Position numbers and translations under genes: made by a program. Below, piece after piece: positions 47,281-57,912 of a stretch of DNA of 64,000 bases. Within the stretch, counting starts at the first letter, position 1. Each line of letters opens with the position of its first letter. The stretch is from Closterium sp. NIES-65 (lineage: Eukaryota; Streptophyta; Zygnematophyceae; Desmidiales; Closteriaceae), in the NCBI GenBank assembly GCA_948144175.1, contig CANXME010000897.1:62001-126000 (forward strand), written 5' to 3'. The notes below the pieces were generated by a model. It saw nothing but the letters and a program-made list of their open reading frames with translations, was not told the origin of the DNA and did no database searches.

Positions 47281-48454
47281 CCTCCTCCTTGCCCTTTCCA
47301 TTCCTGCTGTCTCTCTTTGATCCTCCTCCTCCTCCTCCTCCTGCTGACGATGCTTTCTTGTCCTTGCCCATTCTCTTTGCGTCCTTCCCGTCCCCTTTTT
47401 CTTTGCCAGAGCCACTATCGGCAACAGAATCTCCCAGAGCAAGCCCGCCAATCCCGCCCAACCCACTACTTTCGCCCTCTCCTCCTCTCCCCCCGCCAAC
47501 ACCGCCGAAATCCCCCAGGCCTAGCAAATCATCCCCGAATCCACCTAAACCGGTGCCACCATCACCGGTAGCACCCACGGAAACGGCGCTGCTTCGTCTC
47601 CTCCTCGCGCCTTCTTCCTTAGGATTCAACATCATTCTCAGATCATCTACCAGCCCCGTCGCAAACGCCCGCGCGGCGTAGGCAAGCGGATAGATCGACG
47701 AGCGGAACGCTTCTGGAGTGAGTAACCCCGCACGCGCGATTAGCATGTCCCGCTTCCCCCAGACTAGCCCGGTCAGCGCAACCACCAGCTGCGCGCGCAC
47801 CGCGGCGGAAGATTCCGTCGGAACGAGCCGTTGCGCCGCGATTCTGCTCATTTTTTTCGTGGCGAATTCTGAAAATAGACGGCCCACGGCGTCGAAAGCT
47901 GCGGCTGCGACTATATCGGAAGGGTCTAACATCGAAAGGCCGATCTGGCGCCACCAGAGCGAGACGCGGTCTAGGAGGGAAACGGACTGCGCACAGAGAT
48001 TAATTACGTCGTCGCGTAGGAGAAGCGTTCCGAGGGAGTCCATCGCGGCTTGTCTTAATCCCACGTGGTCGTGGACGATGCAGTTAGAGAGCTCCTTAGA
48101 GTGATCATCTAGGAACTTCCCGACCCGCCAGCCCGGAAGCGCGACGACGAAGCGCAGCGCGGCAGCGGTGACGTCAGGATCCGGGCAGCTGAAATCATTG
48201 TGCATGCCCCGGCACACCACGTCCCAGTCGTCGTCCGTTAAGTGGCCCGCGGTGCGGAGAGCATCGTACGCGAGCTGCTTACTAACGGCGTTTGCGCTGC
48301 CGGCGATTAACTCCGTGCAGAGAAGCGACGCGAGACACGATACGTCCTTACCGCCGGCTGCTAACTGCAAGGCGACTAGGATGGCGGACGTCTGCCGGCT
48401 GACGTCGTTAGATATTATGTCGCCGCGAATGGCTTGAAATATGACCTGATCCAT
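38840..48454 (-). CDS. TPLATE: TPLATE, large adaptor subunit of the TPLATE (TSET) endocytic complex
   Basis: Eight exons with consistent phases and GT-AG ends: 46100-48454, 45206-45648, 44155-44542, 43228-43350, 41893-42257, 41237-41450, 39723-39918 and 38840-39111 (TAG). Together they encode about 1451 residues, against roughly 1180 in Arabidopsis. Exon 1 holds the adaptin-like helical solenoid (SNDVSRQTSAILVALQ; DPDVTAAALRFVVALPGW; SLLDRVSLWWRQIGLSML; GREAIVKAVV) with inserted Gly/Ser/Lys-rich tracts. Later exons hold LQEVQAILVCALHLGAR, TGEYPFSHHRLSVLYN, SDLAYVEAFHLSAMNERR, VDVHVGLLGALRFMDG, CVPYRVPLTDLLVPY, SPVEFFRVLPSLPAV, FYAAKTWFGDTLAIIVFG and the C-terminal HALQLAVLQEWNALRE. These match TPLATE in order. 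The protein acts at the plasma membrane in clathrin-mediated endocytosis. The start is the first ATG of the conserved N-terminus. Confidence 0.92.
39112..39722 (-). repeat. TPLATE intron 7 with two ghost copies of the exon 7 end
   Basis: 39412-39475 and 39571-39648 each repeat the last ~60 bases of exon 7 with the donor (plus-strand reading CCTGTGAGGTCATYCAGCCA). The true junction is at 39718-39723. The copies are diverged and stop partway into the exon. Confidence 0.75.
39919..41236 (-). repeat. TPLATE intron 6 with ghost exon ends and a splice-donor minisatellite
   Basis: 40063-40202 is a nearly identical copy of most of exon 7 with its acceptor; I see one silent change in about 135 bases. 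Copies of the exon 6 end with donor lie at about 40330-40430, 40758-40840 and 41104-41195. Between them are a 41-bp tandem array (40470-40716) and a (CA)n run (41011-41070). Confidence 0.78.
40470..40716 (-). repeat. 41-bp minisatellite containing the exon 6 splice donor
   Basis: Six tandem units begin at 40470, 40511, 40552, 40593, 40634 and 40675. Each contains, on the minus strand, GCTTCCAG|GTATGTGTG (or GCTCCCAG|GTATGTGTG), matching the end of exon 6 (GGCTTCCAG|GTAC). The rest of the unit is CA-rich (plus strand). Confidence 0.8.
41451..41892 (-). repeat. TPLATE intron 5 with ghost copies of both flanking exons
   Basis: 41640-41715 copies part of exon 6 (LPSLPAVGKHTGTYLYNST). 41766-41830 copies the end of exon 5 (PYRVPLTD region) with its donor. 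A palindromic seam ATTGAGGCACCTCAAAA is at 41836-41852, next to a short CCCA tandem. Confidence 0.75.
42258..43227 (-). repeat. TPLATE intron 4 with ghost exon ends
   Basis: Three copies of the start of exon 5 with acceptor lie at about 42320-42405, 42470-42560 and 42655-42725 (each encodes VTRFQRNALQLHML or a close variant). A copy of the end of exon 4 with donor is at 43020-43085, and its seam palindrome is at 43084-43109. Confidence 0.78.
43351..44154 (-). repeat. TPLATE intron 3 with ghost exon ends
   Basis: 43836-43905 and 43990-44068 copy the end of exon 3 with donor; they read YVE(V/A)FHLSAMTERRVTVSVK and a close relative. 43440-43522 copies the start of exon 4 (LNIAEVVLPRGDVHMGLLG). 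Near-palindromic seams are at 43967-43985 and 44131-44145. Confidence 0.78.
43579..43805. repeat. 64-bp tandem repeat with a perfect 32-bp palindrome in each unit
   Basis: The unit CTAGAGGTAACCCCCAGCCC, then CTAGAATCCCCAGCAGA, repeats with period 64. The joints at 43612-43643, 43676-43707 and 43740-43771 are perfect palindromes: half-site AGACGACTTTTGAGAC followed by its reverse complement. The units appear identical. Confidence 0.9.
44543..45205 (-). repeat. TPLATE intron 2 with ghost copies of both flanking exons
   Basis: 44640-44760 copies the first ~115 bases of exon 3 with acceptor, with five silent changes, one replacement and one in-frame codon deletion. 45057-45118 copies the end of exon 2 (QSLAYVHH) with a donor. 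A TGAGGCGCCTCA palindrome lies at 45030-45041. Confidence 0.78.
45649..46099 (-). repeat. TPLATE intron 1 with two ghost copies of the exon 2 start
   Basis: 45721-45800 and 45955-46031 repeat the first ~80 bases of exon 2 (SSTLRVRLLWVLAE) with acceptor-like AG. A hairpin-like A/T-rich stretch (45912-45958) sits at the seam. Confidence 0.75.
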
Positions 48455-49275
48455 GGCAGGTGCGGTAAATATTAAGACGCGAAAGAGGTATTTTTTTGGC
48501 GGCTATCAAAGTCGCCGGCGTCGTCGCCGTCTCCGCCGCTGCAGGTGGCTAATCGACGAAACACTACGCCCTACTTGGGCTAGCGAGGATATTGATGGGA
48601 CTGGCCGCAATCTAGGGCAAAATCGACGCCCAGTATAGTGGGAACCGGAGATTCCGATCGAATTTCAGCAGCGGGAGGAACGGCATGCTCCTTTAAAAAC
48701 TTACGTAGCTACTAGGCGGCGCGACCCCTCAGTACGATCCAGCCATGGATGGTCCTCCTAGTACCGTAACTCTACCCGCCCTGAGCAAGGTGATTCTTTT
48801 CAGATTTCCAGATTTCAGCTAGGCAGTGAGGGCACCCTGCGAGGTACAATCTTGAGGGACCACCCGCATCGATTGTGTCGGCTCGCCAGAACAGATAAGA
48901 GAGCACGTGGGTAGTGTATGTGAAGGAAATCTTCACATATTGTGATGTATAAGCTGAAAAAAAAACATATTTAGCTCCCCAGGTCATTTACATATGATGG
49001 AAAGTGTAAGAATATCAGCCCATCAATTCAGATTCTTAAAATAATCAAAATATCGGTATCTGGAATATATCTTCGTTACATTGATTATCCCTGATAAATA
49101 ATAACATATGTAATATATCGATTGTCACAATTAGTATAGTCTGGATGTGATCATCATTTTTTTAGGTGAAAATGCATTATACAACGTACAACGCAAAACA
49201 CCGTCGGTCGTAACCGGAGCTAGAGGGCATAGGTAGTGTATACCGTACCCTCGCAGAAATCTACGGAGGCTTATA
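48455..49275. other. Upstream region of TPLATE
   Basis: About 820 bases between the TPLATE ATG and Copia-D. It presumably contains the TPLATE promoter and 5' untranslated region. The distal half (48960-49160) is AT-rich, unlike the surroundings. I see no defined promoter element and no gene. Confidence 0.4.
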
Positions 49276-49494
49276 TGTCAAATGTTGTAGCCTGTAGTGA
49301 GGTTTGTCTTAGGGGGTACAGAAGTTAGGGTTTGTCATATGTACCCCAACCAACATCAATGGACAGACCATTCCTCATTCTGACATGGTATCAGCTAGGT
49401 TAGGATCCTGTGGGATCCCGTTCCTCCGTTCTCCGTTCGTACCTCCCGAGCCTGATCCTACCTCTCGTTCGTACCAGTTCCGTTGTTACCGAGC

Positions 49495-50100
49495 CTAGCG
49501 CCCTTTCCCCCGTCGCTTAGCGCCCTTTCTCCCCGTCGCCTAGCGCCCCCCCCCCCCCCCCCCCGTCGCGTCGCGCCCTTTCCCCCCCCCCGTCACGCCC
49601 TTTCCCCCCGTCGCGTCGCGCCCGTTCCCCCCGTCGCGTCGCACGCGTTCCCCCCGTCGCGTCGTGCCCGCCTGTTCCCCCCCCGTCCCGTCGCCCTGTC
49701 CCATCGCGTCGCCCTACCCCGTCCCGTCACCCTGTCCCGTCTCGTCGCCCTGTCCCGTCGCGTCGCCCTACCCCGTCGCGTCGCCCTGCCCCGTCCCGTC
49801 GCCCTGCCCCGTCGCGTCGCCCTGTCCCGTCGCGTCGCCCTGCCCCGTCGCGTCGCTCGCGCCCTTTCCCCCGTCGCGTCGCCCTGCCCTACGCCCTGGC
49901 CCGTCGCCCTGCCCTAAGCCCTGGCCCGTCGCCCTACCCTAGGCCCTGGCCCGTCGCCCTCCCTAAGTCCTGGCCCGTCGCCCTACCCTAGGCCCTGGCC
50001 CGTCGCCCTACCCTAGGCCCTGGCCCGTCGACCTACCCTAGGCCCTGGCCCGTTGCCCTACCCTACGTACTGGCCCGTCGCTCTAGCCCGCTCTTCCGCT
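49495..50100 (+). repeat. Copia-D leader: CCCGTCGCGTCG-type repeats and poly-C
   Basis: Degenerate tandem units such as CCCGTCGCGTCGCCCTG and CTAGGCCCTGGCCCGTCGCC fill the region between primer site and gag. A long C-run sits near 49548-49564. It is non-coding leader sequence analogous in position to those in Copia-B and Copia-E but with different units. Confidence 0.75.
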
Positions 50101-50161
50101 GCGACTGAGTCCTCTTCCCCCCCGGTTGTTACTCGCCTGTTCGTTCGCTTTAGTCCTCACT

Positions 50162-53100
50162 ATGGCGACTCCGCGAGTTCTTCGTTTCTACGCTGACGGT
50201 AGACCCCTTGACTTTTCCGTCTGGCTTCTTCGCGCTCGCCGTCTGTTAGAGAGTCAGGTCCAGGGGGGCGAGACCCTCTGGTCACACGCTACTGGTGACC
50301 TCCCTGAGCCCCCCGAGCCTACAGCTTTAGGCCCTGCTCCTGACGACGCTGCTACGGCTCGCTTTGCCCGTCAGCGCGCTGACCGGACGGCTTGGACGTC
50401 GCGTGACGCTGCGGCCTGCATCGCACTCAGCAGCCTCCTCCCTGAGTCCGAGGAGGTCCACTTTACTCAGGTTCGCACCGCTGCTGCGTACCTCACTGCG
50501 ATTAAGGCCCGCTACTCTACTCCCGCTACTGTCTCTCTTGGCCGTCTTTTCCTCCCGTTCCTGTTTCCTGATCTTGCCTCGTTTGAGCGCTCTGCTGACT
50601 TGATCGCTCACCTCCGCTCGCTCGACGCTAGTTACCGCGCTGCTTGCACTGAGGCACAGCTTACACTGCTTCCTCCCCCCATGGCGATCACTGTCTATTT
50701 CATCGCCACTAGCCTCCCTGACCGCCTTGCCTCCGTTCGTGACGCGCTTCTGCTGAAGCAACCTAGTGAGCTGACTATCGAGGTCCTTGAGTCTGCACTC
50801 AAGGACGTCGAGAGCAACCTTCGTTCGGTAGCTGCCGCCTCTGGTACTGTGTCCCCCCCACTCTTCCACGGGTGCACAGTCCCGCAGTTACCCACCTTCA
50901 CTGCCTCTCTTGCCACTGCCGCTACTGACGCGACTGCGGCTGCTGTTACGACTGCGTCGCGGTCCCGCGGCAGGGGGGGCAAGAAAGGTGGTTCTGGTGG
51001 AGGTGGAGGCGGAGGTAGCGGAGGTAGTGGGGGTGCTGTTGCGACTGGGGGTGGTGGGAGTGCAGCGTCTGGAGAGACCCCTCGTGCAGCGGCTGGTGAC
51101 TCCACTGCACCTGCTGGTGGCGGCGACCCCCGAGCTCGTCAGTCGCCTCCTGTACTGCCGGCCCCGCTAGGTGGAGCAGCGGCGTGGTACCAGGCTCAGC
51201 GTCAGCAGCACCTTCAGCAGCAGCAGCAGCCCCTTTCCTCCCAGCAGCCTCAGCAGCAGCAGCGTCAGCAGCTGGCTCCGGGGTCGGGGCTGCGTCAGCC
51301 CCAGCGCGGTGCGGCTTACCCTCCCTGCCCCTACCAGGTTCAGACAGGTCCTCGTCGGGGCCACCCTTGTGGCCGCTTTCACCCCCCTGGTCAGTGCTTT
51401 GCTCAGCTCACTGACACGGTCCGGTTGACCTACGGGGTTGGCGGTCCTGCTCCTGACTGGCTTCCTCTGGTTCAGCGCTACGGCTTCGCTCTGTGGGGCA
51501 TGTCTGCTGAGCAGTTAGTTGATCTGATTAGTGCTCCTCATGCTATGTATCCTGTTGTTGACTCTAGTGTTTCTGACTCTGTTTACTCTGGTGTTGTTAG
51601 CTTAGGTGCTAGTCTTGCTCAGTTGCCTGTTGCTAGTGTAGGTACTTGTGTAGACTCTAGACCAGCGACTACCTCAGGGGACGCTTCGCTGTCGTTCACA
51701 CTGGACTCTGGAGCCTCCCACTGCTTCTTCCGGGACAGCACGACACTTACACCACTTCCTGCGCCTGTTTCTGTAGCGTTGGGTGATCCCACTACGGGAC
51801 CAGTCACTGCCCGTCACACTACCACTTTACCGTGTCCTGCTGCTCCCTCCGGGTCTCTCACTGGGTTTCACGTCCCCTCGTTCTCCCGGAACTTGGTGGG
51901 CGTGCGACCCCTCGTGAGTCAGCACGTGGGTGTGTGGTTTGAGCCTTCTGGAGAGACTGCGGTGTGTGTTGACGGAGACTCTTACCAGCCTCTTGCTACC
52001 TTTACTGCTGAGCCGGGCTCGGGTCTCTACACTCTTCACACTGGCCCGCGTGCGCCGCAGCAGCAGCCGCAGCAGCAGCAGCAGCCGCAGCCGCAGCAGC
52101 AGCAGCAGCAGCACCAGCGGCCGCACCAGCAGCCCCCCCTACTGCCACTGCCCCCGGTTCCCCCCCCCGTTCGGGTCCCCGTGTCTCACCAGGTTGCTTC
52201 GTCCCCCCAGGTGTCTGTGTCGTGTCAGGTTCCTTCGTCTGCTCCAGTCGCTGCGTCGTGCTCCTGCCGGTCGCTTGCCCACCCCACCGTTCTGTGGCAC
52301 CACCGGATGGGGCACCCGTCCCTTCCTTGTCTGCGCGCTATGTCTAGTCAGCATCTTGTCCTAGGCCTCCCACGTGTCTTGCCGTCGCTGCCGCCTTCGC
52401 TTGCGCCGCCGTGTCGTCCCTGCGTCGAGGGTAGGCTGCGCGCCACCCCTCACTCCTCCTCCCTTCGTCCGGCCACCGAGCCTTTTGAGACGCTTCACTT
52501 GGACGTCTGGGGCCCCGCCCCTCGTCTAGGCCCTGAGCGTGAGCGTTACTTTCTGGTGGTCGTTGACGACTTCTCCCGCTACACCACAGTGTTCCCACTG
52601 GCGAAGAAGTCTGAGGTGACTTCTACGCTGATCAGGTGGTTGCTCACCACCGAGGACACTCGTGGTCGTCGTGTCAGCTGTCTCCACTCCGACCGTGGGG
52701 GTGAGTTTCGCTCCGGCATTCTCGCTGGATTCTGTCGCGAGCAGGGCATTTGTCAGTCCTGGACGCTTCCAGAGTCCCCACAGCAGAATGAGGTTGCTGA
52801 GCGCCGCATAGGCCTGGTCATGGAGATCGCCCGCACCTCCCTGACTCACGCCTGTGCCCCCCATTTTCTGTGGCCCTACGCGGTCAGGTACGCCGCGCAC
52901 CAGCTGAACCTCTGGCCACGTGTCTCTCGACCAGAGGTTTCACCGACCAGTCTTTGGACAGGGTCCCCTGGTGTTGCGTCGCGGTTTCGTGTCTGGGGGT
53001 GCTTGGCTCTTGTCCGCGACACCTCCGCGGACAAGCTCTCGCCTCGTGCCGTCCCCTGTGTCTTCCTTGGTTTCCCTGAGGACTCCTCTGACTTCACCTT

Positions 53101-56100
53101 TTACCACCCTCCCTCTCACCGGTTCTTTGACTCCTGTGACGTCCGTTTCGAGGAGTCCACTCCGTACTACGTCAGGTACCCCAGTCGAGGTCTCCCGGTT
53201 CCTCCTCCCCCCCTCTTCCTGACTGCCGTTCCCCCTCCTGCTCCCCCGGTACAGCCTCCCCCCCCTGGTCCAGCCCCGTCAGGTGTGTCCCAGGCTACCC
53301 CTCCTCCTTCGGTAGCCCCTCCGGTACAGCCTCCCTCCCCACAGTCCTCCTCGCAGCGTGCCGCTGGTGCTAGCTCTCGAGAGGTTGGTGCTGCGCCTGT
53401 TCCTGTACCGGTTTCTGGTTCTGGGGGTGCTGGAGTTGGAGATGGTGTTGGAGCTGGAGGTGGAGCTGGAGTAGGCACTGGAGTTTCTGGTTCTGGGGGT
53501 GCTGGAGTTGGAGCTGGAGTTTCTGGTTCTGGAGTTGGAGCTGACCCGGTGGGTGCAGAGGACTCTTGTCGTCCGGGAGCCGGTGCTGGCCGCGCGGACT
53601 CTGGGGGTGCTCCCTCTGGGGGTGAGGGTGCGCCTGCTTCGGGTTCTGGTGCGCCTGGGTCTGGAGCTGGTGTTAGTGCTGCCTCTGGGGGTGGTGCGCC
53701 TGGTTCTTCGGGGGTTGACTCTGGAGCTGCCGCTGCTTCGGACACTACTCCGCCCCCCCACCCCTACCCGACTAGGCACCAGGCTCGTGTTCGCCGTGCG
53801 CGTGACGAGCAGCTGGAGTTGGAGAGAGAGGAGAGGGAGTTACAGCGGCTGGCGGAGCAGCAGCAGCAGCTCGACCCGCAGGAGCAGCAGTCCCAGCAGC
53901 AGCCGCGTCCGCAGCAGCAGCAGTCGCAGCAGCAGCCACTTCCTCCTCCTGTCTCGGGTCTTCGGGCCCTTGGTCTCCCCTCCCCTTCTCCTCCCTCCTC
54001 CGCCTCTCCTCCTGTCTACGGTCCCACGTTTCCTCCGCCTGACTCCTCCCCCGCTGTTTTCTCTAGTTCTCCGCCTTTGTCCTCTCCTCCTCCGTCTCGT
54101 TCTTGGGCTACTCGTCGCTCCCCTCGTGCTTGTCCCTCGTCTCCTGTTCCCTTCACTGACCTTCGTACTGCCTTACTTTGTTCCAGTCCACCTCGTCCGT
54201 CTCAGTCTGTGCTTCCGTCTCCTCCTGAGTCGGCCCTCACCGTCTCGCTCCCTGCTCCTGTCACTGACTACTACCGCACGTACCGTCCTGTTCTCTCTCG
54301 TGTTCTCGCCTCTCTTGTTACTCACCCTCGTGCCTGTGTGTCCTCTGTGTCTGCTCTTACTGCCGCGGTTACTGACTTTGCCGCTACCCGCCGCCTTGAC
54401 TACGCCACCACACTTGTGGCTGCTCCTCCTACCAGTCCTCTGGCCGTCGGGGGTGTGTCTGCCCTTGGCTGTGACGCCCTAGAGGACAGGCAGTTTGAGC
54501 TAGAGTTCCTGGCGGCCGCTTCCCCTCATCTCTGTGCCATGCTCCTCGCCCCTGAGGGTGACCCCGACGCCCTTGACATTCCGACTCCTCGCACTTACGC
54601 TGAGGCAGTGTCAGGGCCTTGGGCCTCTCAGTGGAGAGCTGCCATGGACGCAGAGATGGCCTCCTACAGATCCACAGGCACCTACGTCGATGAGGTTCCC
54701 CCCCCTGGGGCGAACGTAGTCGACGGCATGTGGATCTACAGGGTGAAGCGGCCACCGGGATCTCCCCCGGTCTTCAAGGCGCGCTACGTGGCTAGAGGTT
54801 TCAGTCAGCGCGAGGGAGTTGACTTCTTTCAGACCTTCGCACCTACCCCGAAGATGACCACTCTTCGGGTGTTACTACACGTAGCAGCACAGAGAGACTA
54901 CGAGTTACACTCTCTCGACTTCTCCACTGCTTTCCTTCAGGGCAGCCTACACGAGGAGGTCTGGTTGCGTCGTCCCTCGGCCTTCACTGGCACTTTCCCT
55001 CCTGGGACCCAGTGGAGGCTGAGGTGACCTGTTTACGGTCTTCGCCAGGCCCCTCGCGAGTGGCACGACACTCTGCGTTCTACCCTCTCTGACCTTGGGT
55101 TCCAGCCGTCTTCTGCCGACCCGTCGCTGTTCGTTCGTCGTGGCTCCACACCGTTCTTTGTTCTGGTCTACGTCGAGGACCTCGTTTTCGCCACTCCGGA
55201 CAGGGTTGCTTTGGCAGACGTGAAGTCCGAACTGCAGAAGAGACACACGTGCACTGATCTTGGTGAGCTGCGCCACTACCTTGGCCTGCAGATCACCAGG
55301 GACAGAGCCGCTCGCACCATTACACTCTCACAGTCACACATGGTGCAGCAGGTCCTTCAGCGGTTCGGGCTTCAGCACTCCACCGTACAGCGCACACATC
55401 TCGCTGTTGACCACAGACTCACTGGTCCCTTTCCTGACGAGCCGTTTGAGCCTAGTGGTCCCTACGCAGAGCTTGTGGGTTGCCTCATGTACCTGATGAC
55501 TTGTACTCGCCCGGACCTCGCCTTCCCTCTCAGCATCCTTGCGCGCTTTGTTGCGCCAGGGAGACACCGTCCTGTTCACTGGACGGCAGCTGTGAGGGTG
55601 GCGAAGTACCTAGCGACTACATCAGGCGTGGGGCTAGTTCTTGGAGGGCAGCAGTCTGTCGTACTCACTGGTCACTGTGACTCCTCTTACGCTGACGACG
55701 CTGAGACTCACAGGTCTACTCAGGGGTACTGTTTCAGTCTGGGTTCTGGAGCTGTTTCCTGGCGTTCCACGCGCTCCTCTTCTGTCTCGACCTCTACAGC
55801 TGAGGCTGAGATTTACGCTGGTGCCATGGCGGCACAGGAGTTGCGGTGGTTGACCTTCTTGCTCGCCGACCTTGGTGAGCGGCCGAGCTCTGCACCGACC
55901 TTGTTTACTGACAACAAGGCGTCGATCCTCCTCTGTCGTGAGCCGCGACTGGAGAGCAGAGTGAAGCACATTCACGTCAGGTACTTTCTTCTGCGAGAGT
56001 TTCAGAGACGTGGACAGGCTTGCTTCGAGTTCGTGGAGTCCGAGGCCAACACTGCAGACATCTTCACCAAGGCGCTTCCGCCTTGTGACCACCAGAGGTG

Positions 56101-56146
56101 TTGTGTGCAGTTAGGCCTTGTTGACACAGGTTCTAGTCATGTGTAG
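50162..56146 (+). pseudogene. Copia-D gag-pol polyprotein, one premature stop
   Basis: ATG 50162 (MATPRVLRFYADGRPLDF) is preferred over the in-frame 50126 because sister elements start MATPS. One frame of 1995 codons runs to TAG 56144, with a single TGA at 55025-55027 where sisters have Arg (LRRPVYGLRQ). The order is gag, C...GHPCGRFHPPGQC (about 51330-51400), protease FTLDSGASHCFF (about 51695), integrase LHLDVWGPAP / HSDRGGEF / PQQNEVAERR, a Gly/Ala/Ser/Gln-rich linker (53360-53950), RT and RNase H (GHCDSSYADD, TADIFTKALP). The catalytic box reads YVED (55169-55180) where the sisters have YVDD, and integrase has E for G in PQQNG. Confidence 0.92.
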
Positions 56147-56508
56147 ACTTGAGTTTATTGCCTGCTTCGTCTGTACACTTGCTATATATACTTGTGATCT
56201 CTTGGACTGGCCTTGTGGCCACTGTTGCTTGTGCTCAGAGTGTGTGGTGACGTTGTGATCCACCCTGAGCTTTGTTTTCTTTTGGACTGGTCTTGTGACC
56301 GTACTCTTTTTGATTTTGCTAGACACCCCTCACTTAGGCTATGGGGGTGTGTCAAATGTTGTAGCCTGTAGTGAGGTTTGTCTTAGGGGGTACAGAAGTT
56401 AGGGTTTGTCATATGTACCCCAACCAACATCAATGGACACACCATTCCTCATTCTGACATTATAGACCAAACGCCTAAAAACTTCAACTTGCCCGCCACA
56501 AAATCTAA

Positions 56509-56656
56509 GGGCGTCTTCCTACGGCCTCATATCAGGAACCCTCGTATCAAGAATGTTGTTTTTGCCTGGTAAAACTAGCGAGAGGTTTTGGGTTTAGGGG
56601 AATTTCTGTGTGAGCCTGATACGAGGTTATCTTGATACGAGGATAGGAACACGCTC
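56509..56656. mobile_element. Tourist-like MITE
   Basis: The ends GGGCGTCTTCCTA and TAGGAACACGCTC are inverted repeats that extend, imperfectly, into CTCRTATCA. The 3-bp TAA on both sides (56506-56508, 56657-56659) fits the PIF/Harbinger target duplication. It is 148 bp with no ORF. Confidence 0.6.
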
Positions 56657-56659
56657 TAA

Positions 56660-57554
56660 CTGTGCCGTTGCCACACTTCAACTCTGGCAGAAACGCCTCG
56701 GTAGGTTCCAGGTTCTGTATCTGTTGCTTCAGCTTGGAAAATTGGCTCCGAGCCTACCCTGCCGTGCCTTGTAAAAAGGTTGGGTTCCAACAGAGAAAAC
56801 CCTGGTTCGAAATTGTTGCCGTGCAGGACTTTGGTGACGGATGTTCAGTCTTGGTCCTTTGGCTCCAAATCTGATTCGCCGAGAGTGGTGGGGTTGGGTT
56901 GGGAGAGCAGAAATTGCCCTGGTTCGAAGTTGCTGCCTAGCACCTGTGCCCCGTACACCAAAGCCTCCTATGGCAGGCAGTTGCGTGAGCTGAATGCTGG
57001 GGGCAGCCCCCACTTTCTGAGGGAAGATAGGAGCAGCTGCATCCGCGACAGAATTTTGAGTAGCTTCACACACCGCAGTCGTAACGTGGCACCATAGCTC
57101 TGTTTCCTCCAGCGACATAGGCTTATCCTGAAAATGTTCTTCCGTAGAATCCACCATGATATGCTTCTTCATGTCAGCATCATATTGTCATAAGTTGTCG
57201 CCAAGAAATATAGAGAAATTTTATTCCTGAGTTGATAGTGAAGCCATTCGGAATATTGGTAGTTCTTGAACTGATATGATCAGAGTCGATTGTTTGGAAC
57301 ATGATCTTGGTTCAGATTCGTAGTTATTCCTTGTCGTGCGTTGCCGTGACAAGCGTGAAGCTCCTTTGAATCGTGAATGATGTAGGAAGGCAGAAAGTGT
57401 TGCACTTGTAGTTCTTCTCGGGAGCCATTTTAAATGTCCTTCACTTTGCGTTTGCTGCAAACAGGATGTATACCCTGTCTTGTCAGAAACCATCGCTGAT
57501 CCGGATTTAGTCGCTCTTGACGGTGGTAATAAACATGTCCGCGGGTAACGAGAC
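56660..57554. other. No gene recognised
   Basis: Contains an imperfect direct repeat (CCTGGTTCGAAATTGTTGCC near 56800 and CCTGGTTCGAAGTTGCTGCC near 56918) but no convincing coding frame or tRNA fold. Confidence 0.35.
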
Positions 57555-57912
57555 TGAGAAGAAACGAGAAATGAATGCACTATGAAAGAGTTGGGTACAA
57601 GTACTAACCCTAATTGGGTTGTACCCCATATAGGCTACCCCACTACAGCCTACACAAAAGCATAAGCTATAATGTTCTGACACACCCCCATAGGCAAAGT
57701 GGGGGAGTACAAGGGGTCACAAGACCAGTCAAGCAAAGCAAAGCAAAGCAAGCTCAGGGTGGATCACAAAGTCACCACACATTCCGAGCACAAGGTCAAG
57801 GCCACAAGGTCAAGGCCACAAGGCCAGTTCACATGCAGGAGTACATATATATATATATAAGGCTAGACAAGCAAGAGCAGGTGTATATATATATGTAACA
57901 GTACAAGCAAGG

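Larger units (their letters stand above)
49276..56459 (+). mobile_element. Copia-D LTR retrotransposon, nearly intact
   Basis: LTRs at 49276-49385 and 56350-56459 are 110 bp each and differ at a single base. The target duplication is TTATA (49271-49275 and 56460-56464). Primer site TGGTATCAGCTAGG starts at 49386. A purine-rich ATGGGGGTG precedes the 3' LTR. It is the youngest element here and carries a full-length polyprotein with one nonsense codon. Confidence 0.95.

Noticed and set aside
46722-47681. 319-residue plus-strand ORF
   Set aside because: It is antisense to TPLATE exon 1, whose minus-strand protein is clearly conserved.
56800-56940. GGTTCGAAAT-type segments resembling a tRNA T-arm
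   Set aside because: No acceptor stem or anticodon arm can be drawn around them; they belong to an imperfect direct repeat.
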